NCBI RefSeq assembly: GCF_003952185.1
Contig: NZ_RXFS01000025.1
Span: 1 to 39,376 of the forward strand
Direction of reading: 5' to 3'
Origin: Variovorax sp. 679
GTDB taxonomy: Bacteria > Pseudomonadota > Gammaproteobacteria > Burkholderiales > Burkholderiaceae_C
DNA length: 39,376 nt
This document shows positions 30,997 through 39,376 of the stretch, in pieces (position 1 is the stretch's first letter; each line of letters begins with the position of its first letter). The position numbers were made by a program, and so were the translations under genes. The notes below the pieces were generated by a model that worked only from the letters and a program-made list of their open reading frames with translations, had not been told where the DNA came from and did no database searches.

Positions 30997-31013
30997 GGCC
31001 CCGCCCCGGGGCC
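30997..31013 (+). other. Hairpin between dctA and dctB
   Basis: GGCCCCG/CGGGGCC closes a 3-nt CCC loop just after the dctA stop. There is no T-tract. It may stabilise the 3' end of dctA mRNA or partly block readthrough, so that transporter and regulators are expressed at different levels. Confidence 0.5.
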
Positions 31014-31063
31014 ATCGGGCAGCCACTAATGCGGGCGGCCCGGCCTTGTGCAATAACGGGCCC

Positions 31064-32923
31064 ATGAATTCAAGGGAGCCGGCCCGGCGTTTCGACTCAA
31101 CTTCCGACCAGGCGACGAGAGGATGGCGCGGCCTGCCCCGATGGGGCGGCGCGCTGGCCCTGGTGGCCGTGGCCGCCTTCGCCGGCCACCAGGTCGCCAT
31201 GCAGACCGGCCTGGCGCGCCTGCGCGAAGCGGCCGACCACCGGCTCGACATGCTCGCAACGGGGCTCGATGCCGACCTGGCCCGCTTCGACTACCTCCCC
31301 GCGCTGCTGGAGATGACGCCCCTCGTGCCGGCAATGCTCGGCACGCCCACGGACGCGCGCCTGCGCGACTCGGTCAACCGCTACCTCGACGGCGTGAATG
31401 CCGCGGCGGGGGCGGAGATGCTCTACGTGCTCGACGCCTCCGGCACCTCGCTGGCCGCGTCCGACTGGGACAAGCCCGGCACCACCGTGGGCCAGGACCT
31501 TTCGTTCCGGCCTTACGTGATCGACGCGCTGGGGCAGGGCCGGGGCCGTTTCTACGGCGTGGGCATCACCAGCAAGAAGCCGGGCTACTACCTTTCGTAT
31601 GCCCTGCGCCGCGGGCAGGCCTCGCGCGGCGTGGTGGCCGTGAAGATCAATCTGGAGGAGACCGAGCGCGCCTGGCGCAAGCTGCCGGGCGACGTCGCGT
31701 TGATCGACCAGCGCGGCGTGGTCATCCTTTCCACGCGCGACGACATCAAGTTCAGGCCGCTGCTGCCGCTCGATGCGCTGCAGCGCGCCGAGGTGCTGCG
31801 CTCGCGGCCCTACGGCGAGGCCACGCTGCAGCCGCTGCAATGGACGCAGAAGGAAGTGCTGGACCGCGACGTGACGGTGATCTCGCTCGACGGCGTCGAC
31901 CAGCTCGCGTCGGCACGCACGCTGCGCGGCGCGCCGTGGCAGCTGGTGGTGCTCGACAACCTGGCGCCGCTGCGCGTGGCGGCGCGCAACGCGGCCATCA
32001 CCGCCAGCCTTGCGATGACCGTGCTGCTGCTGGTGGCCGTGGCGCTCTGGCAGCGCCGCCGTGCCGTGCGGCAGAAGCTGGCCAACCAGGCCGCGCTGCA
32101 GGCGGCGCACGACACGCTCGAATCGACCGTGGCGGCGCGCACCGCGCAGCTGCGCGCCGCGCAGGGCGAGCTGGTGCACGCCGGCAAGATGGCCGCGCTG
32201 GGGCAGATGTCGGCCGGCGTGGTGCACGAGCTCAACCAGCCGCTCACGGCGATGCGTACGCTGTCGGAAAGCGCCGCCATCCTGCTCGACAAGAACCGCC
32301 TCGACGACGTGCGCGGAAACCTCGAGCGCATCCGCGGCATGGTCGACCGGCTCGCGCGGCTGACCTCGCAGCTGCGCACCTTCGCCTACAAGAGCGAACT
32401 GCCGCTGGCACCCGTGCTGCTGTCGCACGCGATCGCCGACGCGCAGGTGATCGTTGCCGAGGCTTCGCGCAAGCAGCGCGTCACCATCGAGGTCGACGTG
32501 CAGCCCCCCGCGCTGAGCGTGATGGCCGAGGAGGCCGCGCTGGGCAGCGTGCTCGCCAACCTGATGCGCAACGCCATCGACGCCATGCACGACGCGCCGG
32601 TGCGCACGCTGCGCCTGGAGGCGCGGCCGAAGGAGGGGCGCGTGGTGCTGTCGGTGACCGACACCGGTCCGGGCATCCGCCCCGACATTCTTCAGCGCCT
32701 GTTCGAACCCTTCGTCACCGGCAAGGCCGTGGGTTCGGGCCTGGGACTGGGTCTCGTGATCTCGGCACAATTGGCGCGGTCCATGGACGGCACGCTGCGC
32801 GCTGCCAACCTGGATGGCGGCGGGGCTTGCTTCGTCATCGACCTGCCGGCGGCCATTGCCGTGATCCACAGCAGCAGCAACCCGCCGGTTCCCGACGCCC
32901 TTTCCATTGCACAACAGGAGTGA
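31064..32923 (+). CDS. dctB: DctB, C4-dicarboxylate sensor histidine kinase
   Basis: DctB senses external C4-dicarboxylates and phosphorylates DctD. The 619-residue protein has TM1 (about 27-46), a periplasmic sensor region with the Cache/PAS-like segment MLYVLDASGTSLAASDWDKP, GYYLSYALRRG and GVVAVKI, TM2 (about 312-333), and a coiled coil (about 345-375). The HisKA domain has VVHELNQPLTAMRTLSESA with His388. The ATPase domain has NLMRNAIDAM (Asn503), DTGPGIRPDI and GSGLGLGLVIS. ATG 31064 has no strong ribosome binding site. dctD begins 7 nt after its stop. Confidence 0.95.
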   Translation: MNSREPARRFDSTSDQATRGWRGLPRWGGALALVAVAAFAGHQVAMQTGLARLREAADHRLDMLATGLDADLARFDYLPALLEMTPLVPAMLGTPTDARLRDSVNRYLDGVNAAAGAEMLYVLDASGTSLAASDWDKPGTTVGQDLSFRPYVIDALGQGRGRFYGVGITSKKPGYYLSYALRRGQASRGVVAVKINLEETERAWRKLPGDVALIDQRGVVILSTRDDIKFRPLLPLDALQRAEVLRSRPYGEATLQPLQWTQKEVLDRDVTVISLDGVDQLASARTLRGAPWQLVVLDNLAPLRVAARNAAITASLAMTVLLLVAVALWQRRRAVRQKLANQAALQAAHDTLESTVAARTAQLRAAQGELVHAGKMAALGQMSAGVVHELNQPLTAMRTLSESAAILLDKNRLDDVRGNLERIRGMVDRLARLTSQLRTFAYKSELPLAPVLLSHAIADAQVIVAEASRKQRVTIEVDVQPPALSVMAEEAALGSVLANLMRNAIDAMHDAPVRTLRLEARPKEGRVVLSVTDTGPGIRPDILQRLFEPFVTGKAVGSGLGLGLVISAQLARSMDGTLRAANLDGGGACFVIDLPAAIAVIHSSSNPPVPDALSIAQQE

Positions 32924-32930
32924 TCCCCAA

Positions 32931-34307
<1,377 letters not shown>

Positions 34308-34322
34308 GAATGCGGGCCAGGC

Positions 34323-35060
34323 TCAGGCCTGGAACTGGTAGCCCGTGCCCCTCACGGCATGCAGCGGCAGCGACATGCCGGCCGCCGTCGCCTTGCGCCG
34401 CAGGCGGCTGACCACCGCATCCACGCGCTGCAGGTCGAAGTGCTCCGGGTCGCCGCCCAGCGCGGTCGCGAGCTGGGTCCGGTCGACCGGCTTGTTGCGC
34501 TGCTTGAAGAGGCTGGCGACGATGGCCCGCTCCGACATCGTGAGGCGAAGCGAACGCCCGTCGGGGGCATGGAGGATCCAGTCGCCCTCCTTGAGAATCC
34601 AGCGCCCCGTGCCGCGCGGCGCGGTCGGCTGTTGATGATGGAGCGCACGGCCGGCGCCGCTTTCGGATGCCTTGATGCGCCGGTGAATGCCTTCCAGCGA
34701 GGCCGCGAGTTCCTCGACGTGCACCGGCTTGACGAAGTAGGCGTCGGCGCCGCCGCGCAGTCCGCGAACCCGGTCGCCGAGGTCACCGCGCGCGGTTGCG
34801 AACACGATCCCGACGTTGCTGGCCGAGCGCAGGTGCTGCGCGATCGAGAAGCCGTCCTCGTCCGGCAGTTCGATGTCGATGACGACGATGTCGCAGCGGC
34901 TGACGGCATAGGCCCTGTAGAACTCGGCCGCGGTCGAGAACCCGGAAGCCTTGAAGCCCAGTTGCTCGAGGCTGTAGACCAATGCTTCCTGAAGGTCTTC
35001 TTCATCTTCGATCAGGTAGACGGTAATCTTTTTGTCGGTGTCGGATTTCGTAGTATTCAT
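34323..35060 (-). CDS. OmpR-family response regulator
   Basis: A 245-residue regulator. The receiver domain (about 10-125) has E18/D19, phospho-acceptor D62 in IDIELPDEDG, T89 and K111 in FVKP, so it should be phosphorylatable. The C-terminal winged helix (about 150-245) includes LTMSERAIVASLFKQRNKPV, VDAVVSRLRRK and the terminal RGTGYQF. ATG 35060 is chosen because AGAGAGG precedes it; the frame stays open upstream into the kinase gene. It diverges from the sensor kinase gene across 75 bp and is very probably its partner. Convergent with dctD, 15 bp apart. Confidence 0.92.
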   Translation of the reverse strand: MNTTKSDTDKKITVYLIEDEEDLQEALVYSLEQLGFKASGFSTAAEFYRAYAVSRCDIVVIDIELPDEDGFSIAQHLRSASNVGIVFATARGDLGDRVRGLRGGADAYFVKPVHVEELAASLEGIHRRIKASESGAGRALHHQQPTAPRGTGRWILKEGDWILHAPDGRSLRLTMSERAIVASLFKQRNKPVDRTQLATALGGDPEHFDLQRVDAVVSRLRRKATAAGMSLPLHAVRGTGYQFQA

Positions 35061-35135
35061 GAATGCACCTCTCTTTGATCCCTGGGGGTCGAGAGTTTTG
35101 GGGCGCCGAAGATAAGTCATATATATATCAACAGC

Positions 35136-37121
35136 ATGAAAATGAAACGCTGTCTTGCTCTTTTTTTCGGGACAGCGCTTTGGCTGCTCTCCTTTGGTGC
35201 GCAGGCCCTTGTTCTTCAGGCGAATCAGGGCAAGGACCAACCCGTCGGGCTCGGGCAGGAAGCGGAAGTATTCCGGGATGTTTCCGGAAATGTCACCATC
35301 GATGACATTCTTGCTGGTCGTCCGGAAATCGGATTCGTGCCCATGAAATCCTGGCATCGCGAGGATCATTCCAGCGATGTTTTCTGGGTTCGCTTTTCAT
35401 TGCGGCGTGAATCCGGTGCGCCCCCCGATTGGGTGGTGCAGGTGTTTCCGAGCTGGATCGACGATATACGCATATACGCCCGTAATTCGGATGGAACGAT
35501 CTCCGTCAGCGAATTGGGAGATCGCCACTCATTTGCGAGTCGCGCCATGCGGACCAGCGCCCTGGCTTTTCCGGTTTTCGTGAATTCCGCGGCGGAAACC
35601 TATTACCTGAGAATAAAAACGCACGGACTGGTCCCCCTCTGCCTGCATGCGTGGCAGAAGTCCGGCCTGCAGGAGGAGGAAACGAAGCGGCTGGTCTTCT
35701 TCTCCGCGTTCGCCGGGGCGATCGTCGTCATGGTGCTCATGAACCTGATCTTCTGGGCCTGGCTTCGCAACAGCATCTACCCGGTCTACGCCTTGTTCCT
35801 GGCCGCCATGCTGGTCGCGATCGTCTCCATGCAGGGTTACGCGAGCCCGCTGCTCCTGCCCGAGGAGCCGCTGTATGCAGACCGCTTCGTCGACGTCGCC
35901 TCATGCGTCCTGATGTCGGTCGCGGCGGTGTTCGCGTGCCGGTTCTTCAACTATCGCCAGTACTCTGTCTGGGCGGCGCGGTTCATGAATTCGGCGGCCG
36001 CGGTCTTCGCCGCGATGGCGGTGCTCGCGATGTGGGGCGTCGACGGTGCCATTCGCGTGGCGGCTTGCCTCGAGATCGTCGTCGGCCTCTTCAATGTCGC
36101 GTTCCTCGTCTGGCTGATGGCGCGCCATCGGGCCTTCCAGTACCTTCTTGCGGCGCTCGTCTTCTACGCGGTGAACCTGTCGTGGCTCTTCTTCCTTCTG
36201 GTGCTCCTGGGGTTCGTGCACATCGCGCAGCCGTTCATTCTGGAGTCCTGGATTCCGCTGCTGCAGCTGGCGAACCTGCTGCTGCTCAATTTCGCGGTTG
36301 CCAGCCGCTCCAGGCAGGCCGAGCTGAAGTGGCGGGCCGATCGCAAGCTGGCCTTCAATTCGATGAGAGTCGCCAAGCAGGCGCTCGAGGACAGGGTGCG
36401 CCAGCGCGAATTCGTCGCCGTCGTCTCGCACGAATTCCGCACCCCGCTGGCCATCGTCGATGCGGTGGCGCACGCACTGGAACTGTCGCCGTCCGGGCAG
36501 GACGACCGCGTGAAGCTCGGCATGGAGAAGATCCGCAGGGCCACCCGCCGGCTCACCGCGCTCATCGAGAACATCCTGCTCGACGACTCGCTGGAAGTCG
36601 GCGCGATGCACAGCGCCCGCAGCTTCGACCTCCGGGACGTGGTCGGGAATCTCCGCGGCATCGGACTGCCCGAGGAAAACGCCCGCCTGAGCATCGAGGT
36701 GGCCCCGGACCGCGCGATGTGCAGGGGCGACCAGGAAAGAGTCGAGATGGCGATCCGGAACCTGGTCCAGAACGCCCTCAAGTACTCGCCGGCAGATTCG
36801 ATGGTCGCGGTTCGATGCGAAGCGGACGGTGATTTCTTCAGCGTGACCGTCTCCAACAAGGGCATGCCGATTCCGGAGTCCGAGAGGCGCAGTCTTTTCG
36901 AGCGCTACTTCAGGGGCGCCGCGTCCGCCCAGGTTCCCGGTTCGGGGCTCGGGTTGCACATTTCACGTACCACCGCCCGTCAGCACGGTGGCGATGTCGA
37001 ACTGGTGTCCAGCGACCGCGATGGCACGGTGTTTCGCCTGACGCTGCCGCTGGAGTCCGGGCTGCAGAACCGACATGTGCCCGATCCGGCCGGTTTCGGG
37101 GCAATAGCGATGAAAGCGTGA
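35136..37121 (+). CDS. 7TMR-DISM hybrid-type membrane sensor histidine kinase
   Basis: A 661-residue kinase with a signal peptide (1-24) and a periplasmic 7TMR-DISM extracellular domain (about 25-165, with WHREDHSSDVFWVRFSLRRE). A seven-helix membrane domain spans about 183-395. The HisKA domain has VVSHEFRTPLAIVDAV with His432. The ATPase domain has NLVQNALKYSPAD (Asn546) and GSGLGLHISR. 7TMR-DISM receptors bind extracellular ligands, often carbohydrate-like. The 5' part is more AT-rich than the flanks. No clear ribosome binding site is present and Met3 is an alternative start. The receiver protein diverges upstream; the adhesin and a second regulator lie downstream. Confidence 0.9.
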   Translation: MKMKRCLALFFGTALWLLSFGAQALVLQANQGKDQPVGLGQEAEVFRDVSGNVTIDDILAGRPEIGFVPMKSWHREDHSSDVFWVRFSLRRESGAPPDWVVQVFPSWIDDIRIYARNSDGTISVSELGDRHSFASRAMRTSALAFPVFVNSAAETYYLRIKTHGLVPLCLHAWQKSGLQEEETKRLVFFSAFAGAIVVMVLMNLIFWAWLRNSIYPVYALFLAAMLVAIVSMQGYASPLLLPEEPLYADRFVDVASCVLMSVAAVFACRFFNYRQYSVWAARFMNSAAAVFAAMAVLAMWGVDGAIRVAACLEIVVGLFNVAFLVWLMARHRAFQYLLAALVFYAVNLSWLFFLLVLLGFVHIAQPFILESWIPLLQLANLLLLNFAVASRSRQAELKWRADRKLAFNSMRVAKQALEDRVRQREFVAVVSHEFRTPLAIVDAVAHALELSPSGQDDRVKLGMEKIRRATRRLTALIENILLDDSLEVGAMHSARSFDLRDVVGNLRGIGLPEENARLSIEVAPDRAMCRGDQERVEMAIRNLVQNALKYSPADSMVAVRCEADGDFFSVTVSNKGMPIPESERRSLFERYFRGAASAQVPGSGLGLHISRTTARQHGGDVELVSSDRDGTVFRLTLPLESGLQNRHVPDPAGFGAIAMKA

Positions 37122-37254
37122 ATTTTTCGATGCCAGAAAGAAAACGTTTTCATTGCCTCGAATGCGCATTTACTGACAGTTTTGGTCATTAACAAGTGCC
37201 AGACGGGGCAGCGCATAGTCATCTTTTTGGGGATCGCGCCTGAAAGCGTGACTT
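37111..37254 (+). repeat. Direct repeats flanking the start of the intergenic region
   Basis: TGAAAGCGTGAATT (37111-37124) overlaps the kinase stop codon. TGAAAGCGTGACTT (37241-37254) is a 13/14 copy exactly 130 bp further on. The 321-bp gap 37122-37442 is AT-richer than its surroundings. It also has a 5-bp hairpin AAGCT-TTCG-AGCTT (37288-37301) and a weak promoter candidate TTGTCG-N18-TACATT ahead of the leader hairpin. The repeats may be regulator-binding sites. Confidence 0.45.
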
Positions 37255-37386
37255 CCTACGTGATGTCCGGAAAAAGTTCTCTCTTATAAGCTTTCGAGCT
37301 TGCTAACACGACGTCATTAATAGTCAGCAATCGACATTGTCGGATCTGATTACGAGCCGATACATTCCGCAGCCCGAAAGGTCATG

Positions 37387-37436
37387 GCGGAGTGCGGCGA
37401 GGCGCCTCTCCGTGACATCCATTGTCAAACGGAGAG
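37387..37436 (+). promoter_or_regulatory. Leader with Shine-Dalgarno-sequestering hairpin and competing stem
   Basis: CTCTCCGT-GACA (37406-37417) pairs with TGTC (37423-37426) and ACGGAGAG (37429-37436) around a 5-nt loop, with a 2-nt AA bulge. The 3' arm contains the ribosome binding site GGAGAG of the regulator gene starting at 37443. Upstream, GCGGAG (37387-37392) can pair instead with CTCCGT (37408-37413), which would free the ribosome binding site. These are two exclusive states, as in a translational RNA switch or thermometer. The pairing is visible; the function is inference. Confidence 0.6.
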
Positions 37437-37442
37437 ATTGGA

Positions 37443-38153
37443 ATGATTTCGCCAGAGTCTCGCGCCCAGGGCTTGCGACTGCATGAACTCCAGGCCTTCA
37501 GCCTGCCGCAGGAGCGCGGGCCGTCACCCGCAGCTTTCGATTTGCTCAGCGACTTCGTCAACGCATTGCAGGCGGGGCAGGGCTGCGGGCTGGTTCTTCT
37601 GCCCCTGCCTGCCGACGCCAATACCCGTTGGGTTCAGGCAATTCGCGGATTGACCGATGCGCCGCTGCTTTTTGCGGTCAATGCTGAAAGCGCGCATGCA
37701 TTGCAGCGCATCGACAGTGAATTTCCGGGTGAAAGAAATTTCGACTTCGTTCTTCACCCGTTCGATCTGGAAGAAATCCGATTGAAGGTGCAACACCTGC
37801 TCAATCGCACCAGCTTCGTCGCGCATGGCGTGGCGAGAAACGAGTTGCTGGTTTACCGGGGATATCGTTTCCTGATCGGCCAGCGCAAGGTTTTTCACGA
37901 AGGGCGGGAAATGCATTTGCAACCACGCGAATTCGATCTGGCGCTGGAGCTTTTCAGAAACAGGGATTGCCTGCTGAGCCGGGAGCAGCTCTACGCCCAT
38001 TTGTGGCGTGACTCCGTCAATTTGCGCTCTCGCGCGTTGGATGTCTGCGTTTTCAAGATTCGCCGAAAACTCAATATAGAGCCGGCAAATGGCTTGATGT
38101 TGAGGGCCATATTCGGCCAAGGCTACAAGCTGCACACGGTGGCCTCCGGGTGA
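37443..38153 (+). CDS. OmpR-like winged-helix regulator with degenerate receiver
   Basis: A 236-residue protein. The C-terminal winged helix (about 135-232) is clear: LQPREFDLALELFRNRDCLL, REQLYAHLWRD, RALDVCVFKIRRKL and GQGYKL. The N-terminal 120 residues look like a receiver fold that has lost its chemistry. The strand that normally ends in the phospho-acceptor Asp reads GLVLLPLPADAN (Pro54), and the usual Lys-Pro near the end is HPF (His105). It should therefore act without phosphorylation, perhaps by dimerisation or ligand binding. ATG 37443 is set by GGAGAG, which is buried in a hairpin. It lies directly upstream of the adhesin gene. Confidence 0.85.
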   Translation: MISPESRAQGLRLHELQAFSLPQERGPSPAAFDLLSDFVNALQAGQGCGLVLLPLPADANTRWVQAIRGLTDAPLLFAVNAESAHALQRIDSEFPGERNFDFVLHPFDLEEIRLKVQHLLNRTSFVAHGVARNELLVYRGYRFLIGQRKVFHEGREMHLQPREFDLALELFRNRDCLLSREQLYAHLWRDSVNLRSRALDVCVFKIRRKLNIEPANGLMLRAIFGQGYKLHTVASG

Positions 38154-38226
38154 CGCGTTTCCTGTTCTTGTTCATTGCGTGAGTTTCTGGGTGTTTTTGT
38201 TCTATCAAGGATTCAGGGAGTAAAAA

Positions 38227-39376
38227 ATGATTTCGTTGAAGGTAATCAGCAAGCGTGGCGGCGACGCCAATCAGGTCTCGGAAAACGAGATCCTTCTCAA
38301 GGAAGCATCGGTCGTCCGCGTCGGCCTCTCGAAGGAACAGATCAAGGGAATGCACCGCGTTGGCAACGACCTGGTCGTCACCGCCGTTTCCGGCGAGGTC
38401 ATCGCCGTCCGTGGGTTCTTCGTGTCGTTCGAAGGCAACAGGAACGACCTGGTCCTGACCGACGACAAGGGCGACCTGTGGCTGGCCGAGTTCGGCAGCG
38501 GGCAGGGCGACCTGGCGGTCGGCTATTCCCCCGTCGACTCCATCGAACCCCTGCTGCTGCATCAGGACTTCAATTTCGGCGTGCTGCCCTGGTTGATCGG
38601 CGGCGGACTTGCCGCCGCGGGTGCGGCTGGCGGAGGCGGTGGAGGAGGCGGCGGTAGCGGAGGCGGCGTATCGCTTCCGGTCGCCGCGCTCGCCTCGCCG
38701 AGCGACACCACGCCGCCGGCAAGGCCCACCGTCAATCCGGCCAGCGCCGTTTCGATCACCGGCACGGCGGAGCCCGGAACGACCGTCAGGGTCACCGACA
38801 GCTCCGGCAAGGAAATCGGCAGCGCCACCGTCGCGCCCGACGGCAGCTACGTCGTCCGGCCCACCACGCCGCCGCCGCACGGTTCGGAGCTTCGCGTCGT
38901 CGCGGTGGACCGGGCCGGCAACGTCAGCCCCGAAGCCCGGGTCACCGTCGACAGCGTGCCTCCCCGTGTGCCCACGGTCGCCCCCACCGACGGCAGCTCC
39001 ATCACCGGCACCGCCGAGCCGGGCTCGGTGGTCACCGTCACCGACGGACGCGGCAACGTGATCGGCAGCACGACCGCGGGACAGAGCGGCGTCTACGGCA
39101 TCACGCCGCCGACGCCGCCGGCCGACGGCACCGTGCTCCGCGTCGTGTCGTCCGACGCCGCGGGCAATGCGAGCCAGCCTGCCACGGCCACTGTCGACCG
39201 CACGGCTCCGGCCGGGCCGACGGTGAACCCGACCAACGGCAGTCCGATCACGGGCACGACCGAGCCCGGCGCGCTGGTCACCGTCAAGGACAGCGCGGGC
39301 AACGTCATCGGCAGCGCGACTGCCGGCTCCAACGGCGCGTACAGCGTCACCCTCGGGAGGCCTCCGGTGGACGGTG
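38227..39376 (+). CDS. Large BapA-type biofilm adhesin, N-terminal part (runs off the window)
   Basis: Open from ATG 38227 (AGGGAG ribosome binding site) to the window end, 383 codons so far. Residues 1 to about 115 match the BapA/LapF-type prefix domain (MISLKVISKRGG, VVRVGLSKEQIKGM, VVTAVSGEVIAVRGFF). A hydrophobic segment (about 117-134) and a glycine run (135-147) follow. Then come bacterial Ig-like repeats with ITGTAEPGTTVRVTD; the ITGT motif recurs at 38755, 39001 and 39247, an exact 246-bp (82-residue) period. There is no Sec signal, as expected for type I secretion with a C-terminal signal beyond the window. It is probably a surface protein for cell-cell or surface adhesion. Confidence 0.88.
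   Translation, partial: MISLKVISKRGGDANQVSENEILLKEASVVRVGLSKEQIKGMHRVGNDLVVTAVSGEVIAVRGFFVSFEGNRNDLVLTDDKGDLWLAEFGSGQGDLAVGYSPVDSIEPLLLHQDFNFGVLPWLIGGGLAAAGAAGGGGGGGGGSGGGVSLPVAALASPSDTTPPARPTVNPASAVSITGTAEPGTTVRVTDSSGKEIGSATVAPDGSYVVRPTTPPPHGSELRVVAVDRAGNVSPEARVTVDSVPPRVPTVAPTDGSSITGTAEPGSVVTVTDGRGNVIGSTTAGQSGVYGITPPTPPADGTVLRVVSSDAAGNASQPATATVDRTAPAGPTVNPTNGSPITGTTEPGALVTVKDSAGNVIGSATAGSNGAYSVTLGRPPVDG

Noticed and set aside
35110..35132. TATATATA tract as the -10 box of the 7TMR-DISM kinase gene
   Set aside because: It ends only about 9 nt before the ATG, too close unless the mRNA is leaderless. It may serve the divergent regulator instead, but no convincing -35 was found.

Overview
The window is about 39 kb of high-GC chromosome from a betaproteobacterium, most likely Comamonadaceae and Variovorax-like. 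The evidence is the order tRNA-Trp, secE, nusG, rplKAJL, rpoBC, the protein sequences, and the cluster rsmB, DUF4390, ntrY, short ntrX. The genus is inferred from memory of protein similarity; no search was run. There is no IS element, prophage, integrase or CRISPR array.

Layout. (1) 18-12426: translation and transcription core. tRNA-Trp, secE, nusG, rplK, rplA, rplJ, rplL, rpoB and rpoC all lie on the + strand. A candidate L1-binding leader precedes rplK, a structured L10-type leader precedes rplJ, three hairpins stand in tandem between rplL and rpoB, and a strong terminator follows rpoC. (2) 12459-18433: a LemA-like membrane protein, rsmB, a DUF4390 protein, ntrY and an NtrX-type regulator that lacks the AAA+ domain, then tRNA-Phe with its own promoter and terminator. 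(3) 18513-20656: a minus-strand operon of a thioredoxin-like protein, CcdA-like protein and ECF sigma factor, diverging from a small DUF2892-like membrane protein. (4) 20669-21568: a broken small gene and a secreted Pro/Tyr/Arg-rich repeat protein. (5) 21619-26747: an AraC regulator diverging from an SDR dehydrogenase, a cytochrome c and a two-subunit molybdenum hydroxylase, which look like a periplasmic oxidation module. (6) 26769-29371: minus-strand MFS exporter, Asp/Glu-racemase-family protein and PaaI-type thioesterase. (7) 29400-34307: C4-dicarboxylate uptake, with dctA behind a sigma-54 promoter, followed by its sensor dctB and sigma-54 activator dctD. (8) 34323-39376: an OmpR-family response regulator, a divergent 7TMR-DISM sensor kinase, an OmpR-like regulator with a degenerate receiver, and the start of a very large BapA-type Ig-repeat adhesin that runs off the window.

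The part most likely to be new is region 8. It looks like a dedicated surface-attachment locus in which a membrane sensor kinase and two OmpR-type regulators, one apparently not phosphorylatable, sit beside a giant type-I-secreted adhesin. The Shine-Dalgarno sequence of the non-phosphorylatable regulator is fully buried in a 12-bp hairpin, and a competing upstream hairpin could release it. This suggests translational control, for example an RNA thermometer or other RNA switch. Other points worth a look are the NtrX without a sigma-54 activation domain, a thioredoxin fold whose cis-proline is glycine, a mismatch in the tRNA-Phe acceptor stem, a small gene interrupted by an in-frame TGA, and the molybdenum hydroxylase cassette.
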